19,931 nt of DNA from NCBI GenBank assembly GCA_015494645.1, contig WGAU01000050.1:1-19931 (forward strand), in the 5' to 3' direction. Position 1 is the stretch's first letter. Each line of letters starts with the position of its first letter. Both the position numbers and the translations under genes were made by a program. Positions 14,346 through 19,931 of this stretch are shown in pieces. The notes under the pieces were generated by a model. That model was not told where the DNA came from. It saw only the letters and a list, made by a program, of their open reading frames with translations, and did not search any database. The stretch is from Aquificota bacterium (lineage in GTDB: Bacteria; Thermosulfidibacterota; Thermosulfidibacteria; Thermosulfidibacterales; Thermosulfidibacteraceae).

Positions 14346-15895
14346 TCCTCAACCTCCTTATGGTCCTTTGCCTTAAGGGCAAGAACTGAGAAGAGGATAA
14401 ACAGCCCAATCATAAGCCCACGGGCGAGCATGACCTCTTTGGAGGTGTTGGCCAGGCTTTTGGGGATATAATCTTTCATGAATACAACGAAAAGGACGAT
14501 GAGGAAGATGGGAGTGACATACTTGGTTATGTAGTAGAAGAACCTTGGAATCTGTATAATTCCTCCACGGTTCATCTCTTCCCATGCTTTGTCAGCGCCG
14601 AACATCCAGAAGAAGATGACTATCTCTACCAGTGCAAATAATACCAACATTATGGTGCCTGCCCACAGATCCATTTCATCAAGGACTCCCGGAATGAAGA
14701 TTACGAACTGCACCACGATGAATATCAAAAGCATGGTAAGAGAAACGGCTTTTTTTCTTGGCAATCCAAAGTCGTCCTGAAGGAAGGTTATGAAGGGTTG
14801 GGTAATGGCTATGGATGAAGTCAGCCCTGCAAAGAAGAGCAGGAAGAACCATAGAAATCCCAGAAACATTCCACCAGGGGTGTTGACGAAAATGGCGGGA
14901 AGGCTCACAAAACCAAGGCTGAAGGCACCGCTTTTGGCCACACTCACCGTTCCTGCAACTCCGAAGAATGCCACCGCTGCGGGTATGGCTATGGAGCCAC
15001 CCAAGATCACTTCGGCGAACTCGTTTAGCGCAGTGGTGGTAAGTCCCGACAGGGCTATATCATCATTCCTGTCAATGTAGGAAGCGTAGGCTACTATGGC
15101 GCTGAATCCCAAGGACAAGGTGAAGAACACCTGGCCTGCCGCTGCGATCCAAACCTCGGGTTTTTTGAGGGCGGAAAAGTCAGGGGTCCAGAGGAAACCC
15201 AAGCCTTCAACAGCGCTTCCCTTGGGGGTTTCCAGCATAAATACCCTTACAAGAAGTATGATGGCCATAATGTACAGAAGGGGCATGGCTTTTTTGGCAA
15301 AGGCCTCAATTCCCTTAACGACGCCTCTGTAGAGGATGTAGTAGTTTATGGCAAAGGTTATGAGAAAGACTATGTAAGCAAAGGTGGGCTTGTATAGCCC
15401 TTTGCCCTTTGCGCCAAGGTATTCCCCGAGGAATTCCTTGAAAGGCTTGAGGTATTCTTCCTGAGATAGCCCTTCAACGGCTTTGATCTTCGGCACGGCC
15501 TTCATGGCGAACTTGATGGCGTAGCCCAAGGTCCATGACTCAACGTATATGTAGTAAATGGCAACCACCATGGGGATCCAAAGGCCTATTGCACCTAATA
15601 TCTTGGCCCATTTCTTTCTGCCTGTCATGCCATAGAATATTCCCGGGGTGGTTCCATGGCCTAAGACGGATCCTCCGTAACGTCCCATAGCCCATTCCAC
15701 CCACATTAGGGGTATGCCTATGAATATGAGGGCTATAAGGTAGGGTATCATGAAAGCACCGCCTCCGTTTTCCGCTGCTTGAACGGGAAATCTGAGGAAG
15801 TTTCCGAGGCCTATGGCGTTGCCGGCCATGGCTAAAATCAATCCAATTTTTGTGGCCCACTTTTCCCTGCCGCTAAGCCTTGTCATATCAGCCAT
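14342..15895 (-). CDS. Sodium:neurotransmitter symporter family (NSS) amino-acid transporter
   Basis: A 517-residue polytopic membrane protein of the LeuT/NSS family, which takes up amino acids using the sodium gradient. The N-terminal signature KIGLILAMAGNAIGLGNFLRFP (split helix 1, sodium and substrate site; residues about 16-37) is followed by AAENGGGAFMIPYLI and PLMWVEWAMGR in helix 2. About 11-12 helices are visible. GGAGGGG lies just upstream of the ATG at 15895. The small MetS-like gene overlaps its stop, as in two-component NSS systems. Substrate unknown; hydrophobic amino acids, methionine or alanine are reasonable guesses, and such uptake would feed the neighbouring 2-oxoacid oxidoreductase. 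Confidence 0.93.
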   Translation of the reverse strand: MADMTRLSGREKWATKIGLILAMAGNAIGLGNFLRFPVQAAENGGGAFMIPYLIALIFIGIPLMWVEWAMGRYGGSVLGHGTTPGIFYGMTGRKKWAKILGAIGLWIPMVVAIYYIYVESWTLGYAIKFAMKAVPKIKAVEGLSQEEYLKPFKEFLGEYLGAKGKGLYKPTFAYIVFLITFAINYYILYRGVVKGIEAFAKKAMPLLYIMAIILLVRVFMLETPKGSAVEGLGFLWTPDFSALKKPEVWIAAAGQVFFTLSLGFSAIVAYASYIDRNDDIALSGLTTTALNEFAEVILGGSIAIPAAVAFFGVAGTVSVAKSGAFSLGFVSLPAIFVNTPGGMFLGFLWFFLLFFAGLTSSIAITQPFITFLQDDFGLPRKKAVSLTMLLIFIVVQFVIFIPGVLDEMDLWAGTIMLVLFALVEIVIFFWMFGADKAWEEMNRGGIIQIPRFFYYITKYVTPIFLIVLFVVFMKDYIPKSLANTSKEVMLARGLMIGLFILFSVLALKAKDHKEVEE

Positions 15896-15923
15896 GGACC
15901 CCTCCTGTGGTGAATTTTAGATT

Positions 15924-15953
15924 TTAATATTTGACAAGGTGCCCCTTTGGCAA
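15924..15953 (-). promoter_or_regulatory. Possible promoter of the NSS transporter gene
   Basis: The minus strand shows TTGCCA (15953-15948) and TATTAA (15929-15924) with an 18-base spacer in the 95-bp divergent gap. It overlaps the predicted promoter of the opposite slyD unit, so the two may compete. Moderate match only. Confidence 0.35.
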
Positions 15954-15959
15954 TAAGTT
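15931..15959 (+). promoter_or_regulatory. Probable promoter of the slyD-exbB-exbD unit
   Basis: A perfect -35 TTGACA (15931-15936) is followed after 17 bases by TAAGTT (15954-15959). The predicted start near 15966 leaves a 25-base leader containing GGAGGA before the slyD ATG at 15991. The TTG of this -35 box could be mistaken for an upstream start codon. Confidence 0.5.
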
Positions 15960-15990
15960 AAGCAAAATCATTTTTGTTGGAGGATTGGTA

Positions 15991-16479
15991 ATGAAGGTTG
16001 GAAACAACGCAGTGGTAACCATGGACTACGAGTTGAGGGTAAATGGCCACGACGGAGAGCTCGTAGAGTCCAGCATGGAAAAAGGAACGCCTATAAGTTT
16101 TATCTACGGTAAGGGAATGATAATCCCCGCTATTGAGGAGGCCCTTAAGGATAAGCAGGCAGGGGATGTGGTGAGGGTTGAGATACCGCCTGATCAGGCA
16201 TACGGTGAGAGGAATGAGGAGGCGGTCCAAAAGATACCAAGACATTTTATCCCTCCTCATATAGAACTTAAAGAGGGACTGACTTTGGTTATGCAGACCC
16301 CTCAGGGTGAAGAGATTGGAATGAGGGTATTGGACTTTGACGATAAAGAGGTTACGGTGGATCTGAACCATCCTCTTGCGGGAAAGACCCTTTATTTTAC
16401 GATCTACATTAAAGAGGTGAGGGAAGCTACCGCCGACGAGCTGTTAGAGCTTGCCAACAGGCAGGGTAAGTCGGTATAA
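15991..16479 (+). CDS. FKBP-type peptidyl-prolyl cis-trans isomerase, SlyD-like
   Basis: A 162-residue cytosolic FKBP with an inserted chaperone (IF) domain, which speeds proline isomerisation and prevents aggregation. The FKBP half has PISFIYGKGMIIPAIEEAL, DVVRVEIPPDQAYGERNEE and the signature DLNHPLAGKTLYF; the IF domain lies at about residues 70-125. The His/Cys-rich metal-binding tail of E. coli SlyD is absent, so a role in nickel delivery is unlikely. The ATG at 15991 was chosen because GGAGGA lies six bases upstream and it aligns with the family start; a TTG at 15931 falls in the promoter. It is first in a unit with exbB ten bases downstream. Confidence 0.9.
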   Translation: MKVGNNAVVTMDYELRVNGHDGELVESSMEKGTPISFIYGKGMIIPAIEEALKDKQAGDVVRVEIPPDQAYGERNEEAVQKIPRHFIPPHIELKEGLTLVMQTPQGEEIGMRVLDFDDKEVTVDLNHPLAGKTLYFTIYIKEVREATADELLELANRQGKSV

Positions 16480-16489
16480 CCGTCGGGGG

Positions 16490-17101
16490 ATGGAAGGAAA
16501 CAAACTGTGGCTGTGGTTTCAGCAGGGTGGGGTGGTCATGTACCCCATCCTGTTGTGTTCCATAATTGCACTGGCTGTGTTTCTGGAAAGGCTTTTTGCC
16601 TACCGTAAAGGCAGGTTAATTCCCAAGGGGTTTGTTGATTCCCTGTTTGCTGCTGGTAAGGATCTGAAGGCGGTAGAGCAGGTATGCTTTAAGTACAAAA
16701 CCCCCTTATCCCGGATAATACTTGTGGGTGCTAAAAGGGCCAAATACAGCTATGAAGAGGCTCTCACCGCTATGGAGAGTGCCGGACAGCATGAGATTTC
16801 TCTTTTGGCGAGGGAGTTGAGGATACTGAGCACCGTGGGCAATGTGGCGCCTATGTTGGGCTTTTTGGGTACGGTGCTCGGTATGATAAAGGCCTTTTCC
16901 ACCATCGCTAAGGTAGGACCGGGGAGGCCTGAGCTTATCGCTACCGGTATTGCCGAGGCTCTCATAACCACAGCGGCTGGTCTCATTGTGGCCATTCCGT
17001 CCATCCTTGCCTACAACTTTTTGAAGAACAAGCTGGACAAGATCGCTGCCGAAATGGAAGAGATAGCTTTAGACTTTCTTGATCGCTTTGTTGGGGATTG
17101 A
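16490..17101 (+). CDS. exbB: ExbB/TolQ/MotA-family proton channel subunit
   Basis: A 203-residue inner-membrane protein with three helices at about 16-37, 110-135 and 150-180. Diagnostic segments are WLWFQQGGVVMYPILLCSII at the N-terminus, NVAPMLGFLGTVLGMIKAF and GIAEALITTAAGLIVAIPS. With ExbD it forms a proton channel that powers TonB-dependent uptake or Tol-type envelope work. ATG 16490 was chosen from alignment with the family start. The ribosome site is weak (GGGGG directly before it), so expression may depend on readthrough from slyD. exbD starts 5 bp after its stop. ExbB rather than TolQ is inferred: no tol genes are in view, but TonB is not either. Confidence 0.85.
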   Translation: MEGNKLWLWFQQGGVVMYPILLCSIIALAVFLERLFAYRKGRLIPKGFVDSLFAAGKDLKAVEQVCFKYKTPLSRIILVGAKRAKYSYEEALTAMESAGQHEISLLARELRILSTVGNVAPMLGFLGTVLGMIKAFSTIAKVGPGRPELIATGIAEALITTAAGLIVAIPSILAYNFLKNKLDKIAAEMEEIALDFLDRFVGD

Positions 17102-17106
17102 GTCCC

Positions 17107-17511
17107 ATGCGTTTTTTCAGGGAGGAGGAAGAGCCGGGAATCAGTTTAGTCTCCATGACCGATGTGGTATTTCTCCTTTTGATTTTTTTTATGGTGGCTA
17201 CTCAGTTTGTGAACACCACACGCCAACTGGATATTAAACTACCTCAAGCCAAGGGGGCCAAGGGTGAACAGACTAAGCGGCGGAACTACAGGATTGAGAT
17301 AACCAAAGACAAAAGGATCTTCCTCAACGGGAAGAGGGTTAGCCTTACCGAACTTGATCTTATACTTCAGGCGGATAGAAACATTACTAATAAGAGTGCC
17401 CTCATACGGGCAGACCGATCCCTGCCTTACGGATTTGTGATTAAGGTTATGGGCCTGTTAAAGGCCCATGGGGTTGAGGATATAGGCATAGCAGTTGTAC
17501 CTACGCCTTGA
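17107..17511 (+). CDS. exbD: ExbD/TolR-family proton channel subunit
   Basis: A 134-residue protein with a charged N-terminus ([16 protein letters not shown]), one membrane helix at about 19-38 and a small periplasmic domain ending [12 protein letters not shown]. The proton-path aspartate is Asp19 in [10 protein letters not shown]. It pairs with ExbB in the membrane. ATG 17107 is preferred; an in-frame TTG at 17098 would add three residues and overlap the exbB stop. A GGGGA stretch upstream can serve as the ribosome site. Its last 11 bp overlap the last 11 bp of the converging chemoreceptor gene. TonB itself is not in the window. Confidence 0.88.
17449..17469. repeat. Perfect 8-bp hairpin near the exbD/chemoreceptor convergent ends
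   Basis: ATGGGCCT and AGGCCCAT pair around the five-base loop GTTAA. It lies inside exbD, about 42 bp before its stop, and 32 bp past the stop of the converging chemoreceptor gene. No T-run follows on either strand. It may be a 3' stabilising or rho-related structure for the minus-strand mRNA, or chance from codon use. Confidence 0.35.
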
Positions 17512-19633
17512 ACCTGTCCAGTTTTCTGTTCAGTTCTGTGACCTGAGAGTTTATATCGTGGATGGCCTTTGAAGTTTCAGCTATGCCCTTGGCGACTTCC
17601 TCCATAGCGTGATCCATCTCCACCACGTTGTGGGTGGCCTCTTCTATGGCAAGCTGCTGTTCTTCGCTCATCCTCTTCACCTCTTCCATTCTTTCCTTGA
17701 CCCTTCTGGCACCTTCTGCAACCTCTTCAAGCACGCTGGCGCTGCTGATGATCCTTTCTGACTGCTCTTCAGCTTGTTTTGTGTACTCGCTTATGATGTT
17801 GGCAAATTCGGACACGATGCGGCCTATTTCTTCAACCATATTTTCTATTTCCTGGGTGCTCTTCATGGTCTCTTCTGCAAGTTTTCTCACCTCATCAGCG
17901 ACAACGGCGAAACCCCTTCCGTGCTCTCCAGCCCTCGCTGCTTCTATGGCGGCGTTAAGGGCAAGGAGGTTTGTCTGATCGGCTATGTTGCTTATTACGT
18001 CCACAACGGTGGTGATCTTCTGGGCAGCTTCGGACACCCTCTCAGCTTCCTTGGCTATTTTGGAAAGCTCTTGTATAGCCACTTCCTTGTTCCAGCGGGC
18101 GATTTCCTTGAAGGTTTCCACTCCTTCTGTTGCTGTTCTTTCTGATTCGTCAGCGAAGCTGGAGGTTTCCTCTATATGCTCAACCAAAGACTTGACGGAG
18201 GCAGAGAGTTCTTCCATGGCGCTGGTTACCCTTGTGAGGTTTTCCTTGGCGCTTTGGGTCATGGCGTTTATCTCTTCGCTGCTTGCGGATACCTGCGTGG
18301 TGGCAGAAAGTATAGTTTCGGAGGCTCTTTTGATCGCGTGTATGGCTTCCCTTGTGCTTTCTACCATCTTGGATACGTAGTTGGCGGTCTCTCCGAATTC
18401 GTCCATGGTGCTCACTTCTGGCTTTACGGTGAGATCGCCCTTGGCGTTTTTCTTGGTGGTTTCATTTATAGAGCGCAAAGGCTTCTGGATATCTTCAGAT
18501 ATGAAAAATGCTGCTAAAAAGATCACGATTAGAAGCACTGTGATAATTATTATGTTGTTGATGAGAAGCTGCTTCTTCAAGTGTCCCATGTGCTTGAGAG
18601 CGTCTTTGTAGAGGGTATCAATAAATATTCCAGTTCCTATAACCCAGTTCCAGGGCTTAAATAGCTTAACATACGAAACCTTTGGAACAGGCACATTGCT
18701 GTTTATGTGGGGCCACCAGTAATTTACATAGCCTTCTCCTTTTTCCTTGCACTTTTCTATCATCTCCTGGAAGAGGTATTTTCCCTTCTTGTCTTTCAGA
18801 TTGTAGAGGTTCTTGCCTATAAGCTTTCTTTTGGGATGCATGAGCATTACGCCCTTCATGTCGTTGACCCACAGATAGTTGCTTCCGTTTTGGTACCTCA
18901 TACGGTCTATAGCAGTTAAAGCCCTCTCTTGGGCCTCTTTTTCTGAGACCTTGCCCTTTTGAGCCAATTCGTAGTAGTGTTCTGCCACATGCAAGGCATT
19001 GTTGACTATGTACTTTATGCTTTCCTTTTGAACCCCCAGCATAACGTTGGTGACCTGTTTCACTGTGGAGTTTACGGCGGTTACATAAACATCAAGGCCG
19101 GAAACGAAGGAGAAAACCAGTACGACGAAAAGCACCTTTGCCTTTATGCTTATGGCGTTTCCTACGTATCCGTACCTTTGTCCCACCCATTTCCATATGG
19201 CGGAGGTAAGCTTCAAAAGAACCGGGTATGTTGCACCGAAGATAAGGGTGGCTCCTCCCAGGAATGGGAGCCAGAAGTCAATTCCTTCCAAAAAGTATCC
19301 CCTCTTAAAGGCGATCCATGAGGCTATGGCCGAGGATACCAAGGAGAAGATTATGTGCAAAACAAAAAGGACCTTGGGATAGTTCAGGGCAAAGTTTTTT
19401 GCCTTTTCGAAACTTTCCTCAACGCCTTGGGCCATACTTCTTGTGATGGCACAGGTTATGGCTGCGTATAGCACTGCCCATACTGCGCTTGCTGGATTGG
19501 CCATGATTCTTAGTATGTGTTCTGTTTCCAAGGTGCCCGAGAAGAACATAAAGAGTCCCCACAGGAAGGAACCAAGTATGAGAGCGAAGACGATGTAGAA
19601 TCCCCACCACTTGCACCAGTTTTTCCCCTCCAC
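17501..19633 (-). CDS. Methyl-accepting chemotaxis protein with extra N-terminal membrane domain, Cache sensor, HAMP and signalling domain
   Basis: A 710-residue chemoreceptor. In order: five hydrophobic helices (about 13-33, 46-66, 86-109, 122-145 and 163-183), a single-Cache-like sensor at about 190-345 with [18 protein letters not shown], and a sixth helix at about 357-378. A HAMP linker ([15 protein letters not shown]) follows, then the coiled-coil signalling domain with the hairpin [19 protein letters not shown] at about 552-570. Topology is consistent: N-terminus inside, five crossings, external sensor, sixth crossing back in. The Cache domain would sense a small ligand outside and signal to CheA/CheW. 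No CheR/CheB tether pentapeptide is seen at the end. GTG at 19633 was chosen because AGGAGGTG lies a few bases upstream; a TTG at 19714 falls in the promoter. The four extra helices are unusual. Confidence 0.9.
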
Positions 19634-19681
19634 CGGGCACCTCCTGAAAAAGGCTTCTTTATAATTAGATCGTGATTTTCT

Positions 19682-19708
19682 GATATAGCTTAAACACAAA
19701 AATGTCAA
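19682..19708 (-). promoter_or_regulatory. Possible promoter of the chemoreceptor gene
   Basis: The minus strand has a perfect TTGACA (19708-19703) and TATATC (19687-19682), but the spacer is only 15 bases. A sigma-28-like alternative is TTAAGCTA, 11 bases, CACGATCT just downstream, a partial match to the flagellar promoter consensus. Either would leave a leader of roughly 30-45 bases before the GTG start. Confidence 0.35.
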
Positions 19709-19724
19709 AATCAATGGAAATTGT

Positions 19725-19753
19725 TTGAGCTTTTTTCCCGCTGGGTGTAAAAT
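19725..19753 (+). promoter_or_regulatory. Probable promoter of the P-II gene
   Basis: TTGAGC (19725-19730), a 17-base spacer and TAAAAT (19748-19753) make a good sigma-70-type promoter. Transcription would start near 19760, followed by GGAGGGG and the ATG at 19783. Confidence 0.5.
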
Positions 19754-19782
19754 AAAACAAAAGATTAAAAAGGAGGGGAGCC

Positions 19783-19908
19783 ATGAAGATGGTGGTGGCC
19801 TATGTAAACCCTGAAAAGCTTTGGGAGCTTAAGAAGAAGCTGTTTGAGATAGGAGCTCCCGGTATGAGCGTGGACAACTTTATGGGTATAGGCAAGCCTC
19901 TGCATCAG
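19783..19908 (+). CDS. P-II-type nitrogen regulatory protein, 5' fragment
   Basis: The first 42 codons of a GlnB/GlnK-like protein: [20 protein letters not shown], then [18 protein letters not shown]. The pattern of a short beta strand, PxKLxEL helix and GMSVxxxxGxG strand fits the start of P-II proteins, which sense 2-oxoglutarate and ATP/ADP and control nitrogen enzymes or transporters such as AmtB. Met3 or Met1 may be the start; GGAGGGG lies a few bases before the ATG. The genuine sequence ends at 19908. The reading frame continues into adapter bases as LSLIHI and a TGA, which is not biological. Too short to say which P-II class it is. Confidence 0.7.
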
Positions 19909-19931
19909 CTGTCTCTTATACACATCTGACG
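19909..19931. other. Nextera/Tn5 sequencing adapter remnant
   Basis: CTGTCTCTTATACACATCT (19909-19927) is the 19-base Tn5 mosaic end used in Nextera libraries, and the following GACG matches the read-1 side of that adapter. This is not genomic DNA. It shows that the window ends at a contig end and that the reading frame crossing it is truncated. Confidence 0.97.

Noticed and set aside
1..19908. Mobile elements, prophage genes, tRNAs, rRNAs or CRISPR arrays.
   Set aside because: No transposase, integrase, phage proteins, tRNA cloverleaf or regular repeat array was seen; genes are housekeeping and metabolic with uniform codon use.

Overview
The window is about 19.9 kb of a compact bacterial chromosome. 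Genes are packed end to end, often with 4-14 bp overlaps, and no stretch over 300 bases lacks a gene. Strong GGAGG-type ribosome sites precede most starts. Arginine is mostly AGA/AGG, isoleucine is often ATA and the proteins are rich in Lys and Glu, which suggests a thermophile. The double-cubane reductase, IorAB and ACR3 genes suggest an anaerobe. I cannot fix the taxon; a deep-branching anaerobic thermophile (for example Thermosulfidibacter/Aquificota-like, Thermodesulfobacteriota or Synergistota) is only a guess. The last 23 bases are Nextera/Tn5 adapter, so the right edge is a contig end and true genomic sequence stops at 19908.

Left region (1-4340): a minus-strand arsenic/metal operon read as arsR, ArsP/YraQ-type permease, CoA-binding protein, mini-thioredoxin, acr3 and a CDF metal exporter that runs off the left edge. 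The arsR promoter carries an inverted repeat exactly between its -35 and -10 boxes, and arsR appears to be nearly leaderless. Divergent from it (4344-6376) is a two-gene unit for a double-cubane-cluster reductase (DCCP, YjiM-like) and its ATP-dependent activator. A strong hairpin ends this unit.

Middle (6392-9818, minus): the conserved housekeeping set truB, rpsO, pnp for tRNA pseudouridylation, ribosomal protein S15 and RNA decay. From 9893 to 13445 on the plus strand lies a tightly coupled unit: PHP-family metal hydrolase, membrane-anchored TPR protein, iorA and iorB (indolepyruvate:ferredoxin oxidoreductase).

Right region: a minus-strand unit (13478-15895) has an NSS sodium:amino-acid symporter, a previously unlabelled 49-residue MetS-like small membrane subunit and the rRNA methyltransferase rlmB. 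A plus-strand unit (15991-17511) has a SlyD-like FKBP peptidyl-prolyl isomerase and the proton-channel pair ExbB/ExbD. Its end overlaps tail to tail with a large chemoreceptor on the minus strand (17501-19633) that has four extra N-terminal membrane helices before its sensor. Finally, the first 42 codons of a P-II-type nitrogen regulator run into the adapter.

The most interesting points are the DCCP/activator pair with an ArsR half-site in its promoter, the unusual ars operon make-up, the hidden NSS small subunit and the odd chemoreceptor. I see no CRISPR array, tRNA, rRNA or insertion sequence, and no clearly new multi-gene system.
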